64,000 nucleotides of DNA. Source: Tropicimonas isoalkanivorans. Its GTDB lineage: Bacteria; Pseudomonadota; Alphaproteobacteria; Rhodobacterales; Rhodobacteraceae. Location of the stretch: assembly GCF_900112335.1 (NCBI RefSeq), contig NZ_FOLG01000011.1, positions 1 through 64,000 of the forward strand, in the 5' to 3' direction. The stretch's first letter is position 1, and every line of letters begins with the position of its first letter. Shown here one piece after another: positions 50,262-59,595 of the stretch. Position numbers and translations under genes: made by a program. The notes under the pieces were generated by a model. It made no database searches. It was not told the origin of the DNA and was given only the letters and a program-made list of their open reading frames with translations.

Positions 50262-51275
50262 ATGGCCACCATGGACATCTTCGAAGGCGATGCCTTCACC
50301 ATCATCGAGCTCACCCGCGCGCTCGAGAACATCCCGTACAAGCCCGCGCTGCTCTCGGGCTCGGCCCTCTTCAGCCCGCGCGGCGTGCGCGCCCGCACCG
50401 TCGTGATCGAGAGCCGCGACGGCACGCTGTCGCTGATCCCGTTCTCGGAGCGCGGCTCGGCCTATGAGCAGCAGGTTCCCGACCGGCGCGAGATGCGCGC
50501 CTTCGTCTGCCGGCAGTTCAAGAAGCAGGACGTGCTCTGGGCCTCCGAGATCCAGTCGGTCCGCGACTTCGGCTCGGAAAGCGCCACCCAGCAGGTGCAG
50601 GCCGAGGTAGCCTACCGGCTCAGGAAGCTCCGCCAGGACGCCGAGACCACCTTCGAATACCACCTCCTGAACGGCATCCAGGGGCTGGTGAAGGACCCGA
50701 AGGACCACGCGACGGTGGTGAACTACTTCACCGAGTTCGGCATCACGCCGGCGGCCGAAATCGACTTCGACCTCGATAATGCGAGCCCGGCCTCCGGGGC
50801 GCTGCGCAAGCGCTGCCAGGCGCTGATTGAGAGCGTCGAGGACTCGATGGGCGGGCTCTCGGCCGGGGCCGTGCAGGTCCGCGCCGAATGCGGCTCGGCC
50901 TTCTTCGCCGATCTGGTGGCCCATAAGGAGGTGCGGGAAACCTACCTCAACACTGCCGCAGCGGCTGATCTGCGCGGTCGCGTGGCCGACGAGGTCAGCT
51001 TCGGCGGCATCACATTCCGGCGCTACCGGGGCGGCGTCGGCTTTACCGTCCCGACCGACAAGGCCTTCTTCTATCCCGAGGGCATTGAAGGGCTATTCGA
51101 GATCTACTATGCGCCGGCCGACACCTTCGAGACGGTGAACACCCTCGGCCAGCCGCTCTATGCCCGCACCATCCCCGACCGGGATCGCGACGAGTGGGTC
51201 CGGCTCGAGATCGAGAGCAACCCGCTCCCGATCTGCACCCGGCCGCAGGTGCTGCGCTCGGCACGGCGGACCTGA
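50262..51275 (+). CDS. Major capsid protein (gpE family)
   Basis: The 337-residue protein has the gpE-type features LTRALENIPYKPALLSGSALF, REMRAFVCRQFKKQDVLW and EVSFGGITFRRYRGG... FYPEGIEGLFEIYYAPAD. The ATG at 50262 follows CAGGAGG. Its stop overlaps the next start (TGATG). Major structural subunit of the icosahedral head. Confidence 0.94.
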   Translation: MATMDIFEGDAFTIIELTRALENIPYKPALLSGSALFSPRGVRARTVVIESRDGTLSLIPFSERGSAYEQQVPDRREMRAFVCRQFKKQDVLWASEIQSVRDFGSESATQQVQAEVAYRLRKLRQDAETTFEYHLLNGIQGLVKDPKDHATVVNYFTEFGITPAAEIDFDLDNASPASGALRKRCQALIESVEDSMGGLSAGAVQVRAECGSAFFADLVAHKEVRETYLNTAAAADLRGRVADEVSFGGITFRRYRGGVGFTVPTDKAFFYPEGIEGLFEIYYAPADTFETVNTLGQPLYARTIPDRDRDEWVRLEIESNPLPICTRPQVLRSARRT

Positions 51276-51586
51276 TGACCGCCTTCGCCGCCGCCCTCGA
51301 CGCGCTCTTCGCCGACGCGCATCTCGCGCGCGACGTGGTCTACACCGCCGAGGGCGGTGCGTCGGCACTTGTCCGCGCCATCCTGCGCCGGCCGGACGAC
51401 GTCACGAACTTCGGCGAGGCGCGCATCTGGTCGGAGACCACCCGTCTTGATCTGCGCCTCGCCGAGGTGGTGAGCCCGCGCCCCGGCGACCGTATCGAGA
51501 TCGACGGCGAGGCCTTCCTCATCCAGGGCGAGCCCGTCCGCGACCGCGAACGGCTCGTCTGGACCGTGGATCTGCGCCCAGTCTGA
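51275..51586 (+). CDS. Head-tail connector protein (gpFII-like)
   Basis: The 103-residue protein contains ALDALFADAHLARDVVY, TNFGEARIWSETTRLDLRLAEV and PRPGDRIEIDGEAFLIQGEPV, the beta-rich pattern of gpFII/attachment-type connectors. It is coupled to the capsid gene by TGATG. Confidence 0.8.
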   Translation: MTAFAAALDALFADAHLARDVVYTAEGGASALVRAILRRPDDVTNFGEARIWSETTRLDLRLAEVVSPRPGDRIEIDGEAFLIQGEPVRDRERLVWTVDLRPV

Positions 51587-51591
51587 TCTCG

Positions 51592-52227
51592 ATGAAGCTG
51601 AAACTCGACATCACGCCCGACCTCGTCGCCGCCATGGCCGCGGAGGTGAAAGCGGGCGAAAAGGCTGTCACAGCCACCATGCGCGAGGCCGGGACCGGGC
51701 TCAAGACCGCCTGGCGCAGTCAAATCACCGGGGCGGGGCTGGGAAGGCGGTTGGCGAATTCTATCCGCAGCCAGACATATCCGAAGGCCGGCGAGAGCCT
51801 GAACGCCGCGGCGCTCGTCTGGTCCAAGGCTCCTGTCATCGTCGGCGCCCACGACACCGGCCCGCTGATCCGCTCGAAGGACGGGTTCTGGCTGGCGATC
51901 CCGACCGAGGCAGCCGGGCGAGGCCTGCGCGGCGGAAAGATCACGCCCGGGGAATGGGAGCGACGGCGCGGCCTGCGCCTGCGGTTCGTCTATCGCCGCC
52001 GCGGCCCGAGCTTGCTGGTCGCCGACCGGGCTCGCATCAACACCCGCGGCCAGGCGGTTGCGTCGCGCGCGAAGACCGGCCGCAGCCAGGTCACCGCGCC
52101 GATCTTCCTGCTGGTGCCACAGGTGAAGCTGCCGAAGCGGCTCGACCTCGACCGCGACGCCGAGCGGGCGCTCGACAGCGTGCCGGGGCTGATCGTGGCG
52201 AACTGGGTGGAGGGGAGCTTCGGATAA
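51592..52227 (+). CDS. DUF6441-like tail completion protein
   Basis: The 211-residue basic protein (MKLKLDITPDLVAAMAAEV, LKTAWRSQITGAGLGRRLANSIRS, DGFWLAIPTEAAG) resembles DUF6441 proteins found in this position of alphaproteobacterial phages, with lambda gpZ-like placement. It ends with a TAA immediately before the stop of the convergent PLD gene: no spacer. Confidence 0.8.
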   Translation: MKLKLDITPDLVAAMAAEVKAGEKAVTATMREAGTGLKTAWRSQITGAGLGRRLANSIRSQTYPKAGESLNAAALVWSKAPVIVGAHDTGPLIRSKDGFWLAIPTEAAGRGLRGGKITPGEWERRRGLRLRFVYRRRGPSLLVADRARINTRGQAVASRAKTGRSQVTAPIFLLVPQVKLPKRLDLDRDAERALDSVPGLIVANWVEGSFG

Positions 52228-53574
52228 TCAACCAACGTGGACCGTGACGTCATAGCCCAACGACTTTAGAGATTTCGATGTTCTGCCGTTTCGTGGCGGG
52301 AAGCGATCCGGCAACGCCCAACCGACGAGTTCGCCCAGTGCGCTCACTCCAAGACCTTCGATTTTCCACTTCGGGTCATGAACGGCGGTCCAGAGCCGCT
52401 CCGGCAACTGCGCCTCCGGGCCACCGTAGAGTATGAAACTCAGAAGCTGCTTCACATCGTTGCCGCCTGCGGATTTGTCATCCCATATCCGCTTCGAAAG
52501 CGCATCGACCTTTTCGGGGATCGTGTACTTTGTCCCGTCTTCACGAAGACCGACAGCCTTGTTTGCGACGCGGCGCGCGTAGTCCTTGATGGAATGTATG
52601 CCCATGCAGATCGCGCGGAATTCCTCATAGTCCATTTCGTCGATGGCCTCGGCAGTGAGTGCCTCCCGCAGCATGGGCGCGGTGTCGTTCAGCATGTTGT
52701 CTTCTTCCGAAGGAGCATTCTTCAAGTTGCGCCACCAGACTACGGCATCGCGGAGCGCGGCGTCGGGATCGCGTCTGTTACGCTCGAAGAAGTCCGCGTA
52801 GAGGGCTCGCCGTCCGTCAAAGGTGCGCTGGTAATAGTGTGCGTGCAGGAACTGATCTGCCTGCGCGCCCGCCGGAGCATCAGCATCAATCCAAGAGGGC
52901 CTATTCTCCGGCCGACTAACCACGTCGCCTATGTCGCGCAGCTGTTGCAGGGTCGAGTGCCACTCTTCGAGGAAAGACTGCCGCTGGCGGTCGGTCGCCT
53001 TCTTCTTCGCGGTTTGAACGAGGCCTGACCACTTGGTGAAACTCGGGCTGCCCCAAAATTCGTCCGCCGGCGGTTTCGATGCCGATAGCTGTTTGGCGCG
53101 CTTCTGCATTACGGCCAGCAACTCATCTGTCAGGGGAGTGGAGTTCCGATCCAATACGGAGAAGAGGTCAAGGATATCTGCTGCCATATCGTCGGTAATC
53201 TCGGCCTCCGGAAAGAAGCAGCCTGCCTCCACGTTATTGTACCACGCGCTCTGCGTAAGATTGGCGGAGCCGATGTAGAGGCCGTATTCCCGCCACCATA
53301 TCACTTTTGCATGGTGGTGCTGAACCAGTCGGCATTGGAACCGAGCCGACTTGCGGTTGAGGAAGGTGGCAAGAATCGATGTGCTGACGGCAACGCCTTC
53401 ATCGAGGCGTCCATAGAACTTGAGCGGAATCGAGTGACTCCAGCACCAATCGAATAGCAGGGCAGCATCTGTCGCATAGGCAACCGCGGCCAAGACTTCC
53501 TGAGTATCGACGGCCGCATTCTCGGTGATATTCCTGAGATAGTTTCCGTTTATGCCGCCCATCATCAATTGCAT
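52228..53574 (-). CDS. Phospholipase D-family protein, cargo inside the late operon
   Basis: The 448-residue protein has a single HKD site: QHHHAKVIWW (His 88, Lys 90) followed by GLYIGSANLTQSAWYNN (Gly 102, Ser 103, Asn 105). One HKD suggests a dimer acting as a nuclease or phosphodiesterase. The rest is helical with no recognised domain. It is on the minus strand between head-completion and tail genes, visibly lower in GC than both. It may be a defence cargo; the substrate is unknown. Confidence 0.82.
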   Translation of the reverse strand: MQLMMGGINGNYLRNITENAAVDTQEVLAAVAYATDAALLFDWCWSHSIPLKFYGRLDEGVAVSTSILATFLNRKSARFQCRLVQHHHAKVIWWREYGLYIGSANLTQSAWYNNVEAGCFFPEAEITDDMAADILDLFSVLDRNSTPLTDELLAVMQKRAKQLSASKPPADEFWGSPSFTKWSGLVQTAKKKATDRQRQSFLEEWHSTLQQLRDIGDVVSRPENRPSWIDADAPAGAQADQFLHAHYYQRTFDGRRALYADFFERNRRDPDAALRDAVVWWRNLKNAPSEEDNMLNDTAPMLREALTAEAIDEMDYEEFRAICMGIHSIKDYARRVANKAVGLREDGTKYTIPEKVDALSKRIWDDKSAGGNDVKQLLSFILYGGPEAQLPERLWTAVHDPKWKIEGLGVSALGELVGWALPDRFPPRNGRTSKSLKSLGYDVTVHVG

Positions 53575-53627
53575 AGCGATCTCATGAACTTGGGGAGATT
53601 TTTCTCACCATAACCGAAACGGTAGCC

Positions 53628-54047
53628 ATGCCCACCCCCCGCGAAACCATCCTCACCGCGCTGCACGCGCGGCTCTCTGCGCTGCCCGCCACCGCCCTCC
53701 GCGGCGAGGTGTTGACCGAACGCGTGCCCGCCGCCGGCCTCTTGATCCTGCGCGACGGCGAACCCGGAGAACCGGAGGTTACGCTGTCGCCGCTGGCCTA
53801 CCACTACCAGCACCGCGCGGAGATCGAGGCCGTCGTGCAGGGTGCCGACCGCGACGCGGCCTTCGACACGCTCTGCGCCAGCATTGGCGCGGCGCTCGCC
53901 GCCGACCGAACGCTGGGCGGGCTCTGCGATTGGATCGAGGCCGAAGCGCCACGGCCGGTCGATCTGCCGGTCGAAGGCGCGGCGAGCCTGAAGGCGGCCG
54001 TCATCCCGGTGGTGCTGCACTATTCCACGGCCGACCCGCTGACCTGA
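53628..54047 (+). CDS. Tail terminator-like protein
   Basis: The 139-residue protein (TPRETILTALHARLSALPATALRGEV, AYHYQHRAEIEAVVQG, SLKAAVIPVVLHYST) has the size, position and strand pattern of tail-terminator proteins (lambda gpU-like). Such frames are often mislabelled acyl-CoA transferase. It restarts late transcription order after the PLD insertion. Confidence 0.72.
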   Translation: MPTPRETILTALHARLSALPATALRGEVLTERVPAAGLLILRDGEPGEPEVTLSPLAYHYQHRAEIEAVVQGADRDAAFDTLCASIGAALAADRTLGGLCDWIEAEAPRPVDLPVEGAASLKAAVIPVVLHYSTADPLT

Positions 54048-54072
54048 CCCAACCGACCACAGGAGTTGAGAC

Positions 54073-55014
54073 ATGGCACGAGCCCAAGGGGCGCTGGCGC
54101 TGATGGCGCTTGCGTTCGAAACGACCTATGGAACGCCGCCCGTGGGCGGCTTCACCCGCGTGCCCTTCGCCAGCACGTCGCTGGGGGCGGAGCAGCCGCT
54201 GCTGAACTCGGAGCTTCTGGGCTACGGCCGCGATCCGCTGGCGCCAATCAAGGACGCGGTCACGGCGGACGGCGACGTTGTCGTGCCGCTCGATGCCGAG
54301 GCCTTCGGCTTCTGGCTGAAGGCCGCGTTCGGCGCGCCCACGACCACGGGTGCGGAAGCCCCGTACAGCCACGAGTTCCAGTCGGGGTCCTGGACACTGC
54401 CTAGCATGTCGATCGAGACCGGCATGCCAGAGGTGCCGCGCTACGCGATGTATTCGGGCTGCGTGCTCGACCAGATCACCTGGCAGATGCAGCGCTCGGG
54501 GCTTTTGACGGCGACGGCGCGGCTGGTGGCGCAGGGCGAGACGGTGGGCACGACGACCAGCGCCGGAACACCGGCGGCGCTGGAGCTGAAGCGCTTCGGG
54601 CACTTCAACGGTGCGATCACGCGCAACGGCACCGCTCTCGGCAACGTGGTCTCGGCCGAGATCACCTATGCCAATAACCTCGACCGCATCGAGACGATCC
54701 GCAGCGACGGCCGGATCGATGGAGCCGATCCGTCCATCGCGGCGCTCACCGGCCGGATCGAGGTGCGCTTCGCCGACCAGGCTCTGGTGACGCAGGCGAT
54801 CAATGGCGAGGCCTGCGAGATGGAGTTCGCCTACGTCCTGCCCTCGGGCGAGAGCTTCACCTTCACCGTGCACGCCGTCTACCTGCCGCGCCCACGCATC
54901 GAGATTTCCGGACCGCAGGGGGTGCAAGCCACCTTCGACTGGCAGGCGGCCCGCGACAGCGTGGTCGGCCGGATGTGCACCGCAACCCTCGTGAATGACG
55001 TGGAGACCTACTGA
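54073..55014 (+). CDS. Tail tube protein
   Basis: The 313-residue protein has ALMALAFETTYGTPP at the start, a beta-rich core (GDVVVPLDAEAFGFWLKAAFG, SHEFQSGSWTLPSMSIE) and a C-terminal Ig-like strand set (FTFTVHAVYLPRPRIEISG). It matches major tail proteins of siphophages. Its TGATG end overlaps the tail chaperone gene. Confidence 0.88.
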   Translation: MARAQGALALMALAFETTYGTPPVGGFTRVPFASTSLGAEQPLLNSELLGYGRDPLAPIKDAVTADGDVVVPLDAEAFGFWLKAAFGAPTTTGAEAPYSHEFQSGSWTLPSMSIETGMPEVPRYAMYSGCVLDQITWQMQRSGLLTATARLVAQGETVGTTTSAGTPAALELKRFGHFNGAITRNGTALGNVVSAEITYANNLDRIETIRSDGRIDGADPSIAALTGRIEVRFADQALVTQAINGEACEMEFAYVLPSGESFTFTVHAVYLPRPRIEISGPQGVQATFDWQAARDSVVGRMCTATLVNDVETY

Positions 55015-55451
55015 TGCTCACGCTCGACCTGACAAACGCGCCGCGCTGGCATGACCTCTCGCCTGGCGTGCGGGTGCAGCTGCGCCCCCTGACCACCGCC
55101 CTGATGGTGGCGACGCGCAGCGATCCGGCCGTCGAGGCGGTGCCCGAAAACGCTTCGGACGAGGAACGCGCCGTTGCCTTCGCCAAGGCGCTCGCGCGGC
55201 GGGCGGTGCTCGCCTGGGAGGGCGTGGGCGACGCCGACGGCAACGCGATCGACCCGGGCCCCGAGGCCATCGACGCGCTGCTCGATATCTGGCCGATCTT
55301 CGAGGCCTTCCAGCTGACCTACGTCTCCAAGGGCCTGCTGCTGGAACAGGAAAAAAACGCCTCCGCGCCCTCGCCGAATGGTCCTTCGGCGGGGGCGACC
55401 GATACTGCCAAGCCTGCGCGCAAGCGTGCCCGGACTGTCCGGCGCAGCTGA
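55014..55451 (+). CDS. Tail assembly chaperone, unshifted product (G-like)
   Basis: The 145-residue product (LTLDLTNAPRWHDLSPGVRV, ALARRAVLAWEGVGD, ALLDIWPIFEAFQLTYVSKGLLLEQE) precedes the tape measure gene, as lambda G does. At codons 113-115 the frame passes through A-AAA-AAC, a -1 slippery heptamer (55352-55358), after which the tail is low-complexity and stops at 55451. It chaperones the tape measure. Confidence 0.82.
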   Translation: MLTLDLTNAPRWHDLSPGVRVQLRPLTTALMVATRSDPAVEAVPENASDEERAVAFAKALARRAVLAWEGVGDADGNAIDPGPEAIDALLDIWPIFEAFQLTYVSKGLLLEQEKNASAPSPNGPSAGATDTAKPARKRARTVRRS

Positions 55452-55690
55452 ACCGTCCGGAAACGACGGAGGGTTGGCAGGTCTGGGACCTGGTCGGCCG
55501 CCTCGGCGGCCAGATGCGGGTGCTGCCCGGCGCCGTGATCGGATGGGACATGTCCGCCGCGCTGGCGCTCGGTGACGCGCTCGGCGTGCCGCCGCTCGCC
55601 ATGGCCGAACTGCTGCCCGCCATCGAAGCGGTGATGGTGGCCAAACTCAACGAACAGATGGAACACTCCCATGGCGGAAAAACGGGTTAG
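55014..55690 (+). CDS. Tail assembly chaperone, -1 frameshift product (GT-like)
   Basis: After slippage at 55352-55358 the -1 frame stays open for 110 codons to TAG at 55688-55690, giving a 225-residue product. The extension is convincingly coding: RALAEWSFGGGDRYCQAC, a CxxC/CxxC set (YCQACAQACPDC) and a helical end (AMAELLPAIEAVMVAKL). It has no start of its own near 55358 and ends 20 bp into the tape measure gene. This mirrors lambda G/GT. Confidence 0.75.
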
Positions 55691-58088
55691 CGTCCGCCTC
55701 GCGGCCGTGGGTGGACGGCAGGTGCGCGCCGAACTGGAAGGCGTGGGCGAAGCCGGGTCGCGCGGCTTCGGACGGCTGAGCCGCGAAATGGAAGCGGCCA
55801 ACGCCCGGCTGGCGGCCTTCTCGCGGCGCGTCCGGGTCGCGGCGGCCGCCGCAGTTGCCGCAGCGACCGCCGCGGGTGTGGCGATGATCCGCTCCGGGCT
55901 GCAGACAGTCGATGCGCAGGCCAAGCTCGCGCAGTCGCTGGGGACCACCGTGGCCTCGATCCAGACGCTCGAGCGGGCGGGCGAGCTGGCGGGCGTGTCG
56001 ATGTCCGGCATCGAACAGGCGACCAAGGATCTGACGCGCCGTCTCAGCCAGGCGGCCGCCGGGACCGGTCCCGCCGCCGATGCGCTCGACCGGCTCGGGC
56101 TCTCAGCCAACGAGCTGATCGCGTTGCCGCTGGATCAGCGTGTGGGTGCGATCAACGCCGCCATCGAGAGCTTCGTGCCTGCCGCCGAGCGCGCGGCGGT
56201 CGCGGGGCAGCTCTTCGGTGAGGAAGGCTCCATCGCCATGTCGCGGATCGACACGGCGACGCTGCGCCAGGCGACGCAGGACGTGCTTGCCTTCGGGGTC
56301 GTGGTCTCGGAGCAGGATGCCGACCAGATCGAGCGGACGAACGACGCCATCTCCCGGCTCGGGCTGATCTGGCGCGGGCTGTCGAACCAGCTCGCTGTCG
56401 CCGCCGCACCGGCATTGGAAGCCGTTGCCAACGCCATGGCGGCGGTCGCCAGCCGCACCGGCCCACTTGGCATCACGATCCGCGGCCTCTTCGACAACAT
56501 CGGCCGCCTGACGACCTATGCCGCGACCTTCGCCGCCTTCCTCGCGGGCCGCTGGGTCGCCGGCATGGCCGCCGCCGCGCTATCCGTCCGGGGCCTTGCC
56601 ACGGCGCTTGTCGTCCTGCGCGGCGCGCTGATCCGCACCGGCATCGGGGCGCTGATCGTCGCCGCGGGCGAGCTCGTCTACCAGTTCACCCGCCTCGTGT
56701 CGGGCGCGGGCGGCTTCGGCGAGGCGATGTCGCTCCTGAAGGACCTCGCGGTCGAGGTCTGGGAGCGGATCAGGATGGGCGCCGCCGCAGCGGGCGCGGC
56801 CGCCACGGCGATGTTTTTCGACCTGAAGGCCGACGCCGCCTCCGGGATGCAGAGCGCCATCGAAAGCGTGGTCGGTTTCGGGAATACGGCGGCGAATACA
56901 TTCGAAGGCGCCTACGAGGCGATCAAGGCGATCTGGGGTCTGCTGCCGGCCGCCATCGGCGATCTGGCGTTCCAGGCGGCCAACAGCCTGGTCGACGGCG
57001 TCGAGGCGATGCTGAACGGCGTGGTCGCTCGCATCAACGGCTTCATCGGCGGCATCAACCAGGGGCTGGAAGCGCTGGGGTCGGAGCGCCGCATCACGCT
57101 GGTGCCCGACCTCGACCTCGGCGAGATCGAGAACCGCTTCGAGGGCGCGGCGACCGCCGCGACGACGGCGGCACAGGCGGCCTTCGACCGGGCCTTCGAG
57201 GACAACCCGCTGACCGCGCCCGATCTCGGCCTGACGGAGGCGGCAAACCGGGCCCTCGAATCCGCGAACCTTTATCGCGGGGCCGCGCGCGATCTGGCCG
57301 AAGGGGCTCGCGCGCCGCTCGAAAGCTGGCAGGCTCTGCGCGACGCGGTGCGCGGCACCGACGAGGCCAGTGCCGATGCGCTGACCGAGGCAACCGCAGC
57401 GGCCGAGCGGCTGGAGACCGCGCTCGGCGATGCCGGACGTGCCGCGACGGATGCAGGCGCGGCGGCCGGAGCTGCCGCCGCTGCGGCAGAGCCCGCTACC
57501 GAAGCTGCCGTCACCGGTTGGCAGGCGGTCACCGCCGCGCTGTCGGACTACGCCAGCAAGGCGCGCGAAATCGGCGGCGATATCGGCCAGAGCCTCGTCG
57601 GCGCCTTCCAGTCGGCGGAGAACGCGGTCGGCCAGTTCGTGCGGACCGGCAAGCTGAACTTCCGCGACCTCGTCACCTCGCTGCTCGCCGATCTCGCCCA
57701 GCTGGCGGCGCGGCGGTTCATCCTCGGGCCGATCGCCAATGCGTTCTCCGGCGTGTTCTCCGGCGCGAGCGGCATCTTCGCCAACGTCCTTCATGCGGGC
57801 GGGATGGTCGGATCGGCCGGGCCTTCACGGTTGGTCCCTGCCATGGTCTTCGCCGCCGCGCCCCGGATGCATTCAGGCGGCATGGCCGGACTTCGCCACG
57901 ACGAGGTTCCCGCAATCCTGCAGCGCGGCGAGCGGGTTCTCTCGCGCCGCGAGGCGCAGAGCTACGGCGCGGGCGGCGGGGTCAACGTCACCATCATGGC
58001 CCGCGATGCCGAGAGCTTCCGGCAATCCCGCACCCAGGTCGCGGCCGACATCGCCCGCGCCGTGTCGCTCGGGCGGAGGGGCATGTGA
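55671..58088 (+). CDS. Tape measure protein
   Basis: The 805-residue protein has a helical N terminus (ELEGVGEAGSRGFGRLSREMEAANARL), hydrophobic membrane-like helices (about 290-345, with FAAFLAGRWVAGMAAAALS), and a C-terminal gpH-type domain (NFRDLVTSLLADLAQLAARRFILGPIANAF). It sets tail length and probably joins the membrane channel. It starts inside the shifted chaperone frame. Confidence 0.92.
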   Translation: MAEKRVSVRLAAVGGRQVRAELEGVGEAGSRGFGRLSREMEAANARLAAFSRRVRVAAAAAVAAATAAGVAMIRSGLQTVDAQAKLAQSLGTTVASIQTLERAGELAGVSMSGIEQATKDLTRRLSQAAAGTGPAADALDRLGLSANELIALPLDQRVGAINAAIESFVPAAERAAVAGQLFGEEGSIAMSRIDTATLRQATQDVLAFGVVVSEQDADQIERTNDAISRLGLIWRGLSNQLAVAAAPALEAVANAMAAVASRTGPLGITIRGLFDNIGRLTTYAATFAAFLAGRWVAGMAAAALSVRGLATALVVLRGALIRTGIGALIVAAGELVYQFTRLVSGAGGFGEAMSLLKDLAVEVWERIRMGAAAAGAAATAMFFDLKADAASGMQSAIESVVGFGNTAANTFEGAYEAIKAIWGLLPAAIGDLAFQAANSLVDGVEAMLNGVVARINGFIGGINQGLEALGSERRITLVPDLDLGEIENRFEGAATAATTAAQAAFDRAFEDNPLTAPDLGLTEAANRALESANLYRGAARDLAEGARAPLESWQALRDAVRGTDEASADALTEATAAAERLETALGDAGRAATDAGAAAGAAAAAAEPATEAAVTGWQAVTAALSDYASKAREIGGDIGQSLVGAFQSAENAVGQFVRTGKLNFRDLVTSLLADLAQLAARRFILGPIANAFSGVFSGASGIFANVLHAGGMVGSAGPSRLVPAMVFAAAPRMHSGGMAGLRHDEVPAILQRGERVLSRREAQSYGAGGGVNVTIMARDAESFRQSRTQVAADIARAVSLGRRGM

Positions 58089-58714
58089 TGGCGTTTCACG
58101 AGGTCCGGTTTCCCGACAATGTCAGCCGCGGCGCGCGCGGCGGGCCCGAGCGGCGGACGCAGATCGTCGAGCTCGCCTCGGGCGACGAGGAGCGCAACGC
58201 CGGCTGGGCCAATTCGCGCCGTCGCTATGACGTTGCCTATGGCATTCGCCGCGCCGACGATCTCGCCGCCGTCGTCGCCTTCTTCGAGGCGCGGAACGGT
58301 CGGCTGCATGGCTTCCGGTTCAAGGACTGGGGCGACCACAAGTCCTGCCTGCCTTCGGGCACGCCATCGCCGACCGATCAGTCGATCGGCACCGGCGATG
58401 GCACGACGACCGCTTTCCAGCTGGTCAAACGTTATGCCTCGGGCGCGCAGTCCTGGACGCGCGCCATTGCCAAACCGGTTGCGGGCAGCGTGCGCATCGC
58501 GCTGGCGGGAGTCGAGCAGCCCTCCGGCTGGACGGTCGATGCCACAACCGGCGTCGTCAGCTTGAGCCCCGCGCCGGGCTCCGGCGTCGCGATCACCGCG
58601 GGCTTCGAGTTCGACGTGCCGGTCCGCTTCGACACCGACGCGCTCGACGTGACGCTCGACCTCGAGCGGCTCGGCTCGATCACCTCCATTCCGCTGCTGG
58701 AACTGCGCCGATGA
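58088..58714 (+). CDS. DUF2460 tail protein (GTA distal-tail-like)
   Basis: The 208-residue protein opens with AFHEVRFPDNVSRGARGGP and contains RRRYDVAYGIRRADDLAAVVAFFEARNGRLHGFRFKDWGD, the DUF2460 pattern of the gene transfer agent distal tail protein. It overlaps the tape measure stop by 1 bp and the next gene by 4 bp, a typical GTA-like gene order. Confidence 0.93.
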   Translation: MAFHEVRFPDNVSRGARGGPERRTQIVELASGDEERNAGWANSRRRYDVAYGIRRADDLAAVVAFFEARNGRLHGFRFKDWGDHKSCLPSGTPSPTDQSIGTGDGTTTAFQLVKRYASGAQSWTRAIAKPVAGSVRIALAGVEQPSGWTVDATTGVVSLSPAPGSGVAITAGFEFDVPVRFDTDALDVTLDLERLGSITSIPLLELRR

Positions 58715-59595
58715 AGACCCTCGCGCCCGCCTTTCAGGCCCATCTCGACCAGGGCACGACGACGCTGGCTTGGTGCTGGCGGATCACGCGGGCCGACGGC
58801 GTCACCTTCGGCTTCACCGATCACGACCGGACACTCGCCTTCGATGGGACGGACTTCGAGCCGGAGAGCGGCCTGACGGCCTCGGAGGTGCGCTCGGGCT
58901 CGGACCTGTCGGTCGATGCGCAGGACGCCGAGGGCGTGCTGACCTCCGACCGGATTACCGAGACCGACATCCTGGACGGCCGCTGGGACAACGCCGAGGT
59001 CGAGGTCTGGCGCGTGAACTGGGCCGACACCGGCCAGCGCGTGCTGATGCGCCGCGGGGCCATCGGCCAGATCCGGCGCGGGCGGCTAGCGTTCGTCGCC
59101 GAGGTCCGCTCGCTCGCCCATGTCCTTGGCCAGACGGTCGGGCGGACCTTCCAGGCGACCTGTGACGCCGCGCTCGGCGATGGGCGCTGCGGCGTCGATC
59201 TCGAGGATCCGGCGTTCAAGGGCACGGGCGCCGTGATCGATCTCCTGCGGGACCGGGCCTTCACCGCCTCGGGCCTCGGTGGGTTCGCCTCCGGCTGGTT
59301 CACCTTCGGCACGCTGGACTGGACGAGCGGCGCGAATGCCGGGCGGCGCACCGAGGTGCTCGGCCATGACGTGACGGACGGCATCGCATTGCTGACCCTG
59401 CTCGAAGCGCCGGTGCGCGCGATCGCCGAGGGCGACGGCTTCACCATCCGTGCGGGCTGCGACAAGCGCATGGAGACCTGTGGGGCCAAGTTCGCAAACA
59501 CCGCCAGTTTCCGCGGTTTCCCGCACATCCCCGGCCAGGACGCGGTCCTGCGCTACGCCACCAAGGATGGTGGGCACGAGGGGTCCGTGCTGTGA
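58711..59595 (+). CDS. DUF2163 tail tip protein (GTA hub-like)
   Basis: The 294-residue protein has TTTLAWCWRITRADGVTFGFTDHDRTL at the N terminus and GCDKRMETCGAKFANTASFRGFPHIPGQD at the C terminus, the latter a Cys-containing motif of DUF2163 that binds an iron-sulphur cluster in related GTA hubs. It overlaps both neighbours by 4 bp. Confidence 0.93.
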   Translation: MKTLAPAFQAHLDQGTTTLAWCWRITRADGVTFGFTDHDRTLAFDGTDFEPESGLTASEVRSGSDLSVDAQDAEGVLTSDRITETDILDGRWDNAEVEVWRVNWADTGQRVLMRRGAIGQIRRGRLAFVAEVRSLAHVLGQTVGRTFQATCDAALGDGRCGVDLEDPAFKGTGAVIDLLRDRAFTASGLGGFASGWFTFGTLDWTSGANAGRRTEVLGHDVTDGIALLTLLEAPVRAIAEGDGFTIRAGCDKRMETCGAKFANTASFRGFPHIPGQDAVLRYATKDGGHEGSVL

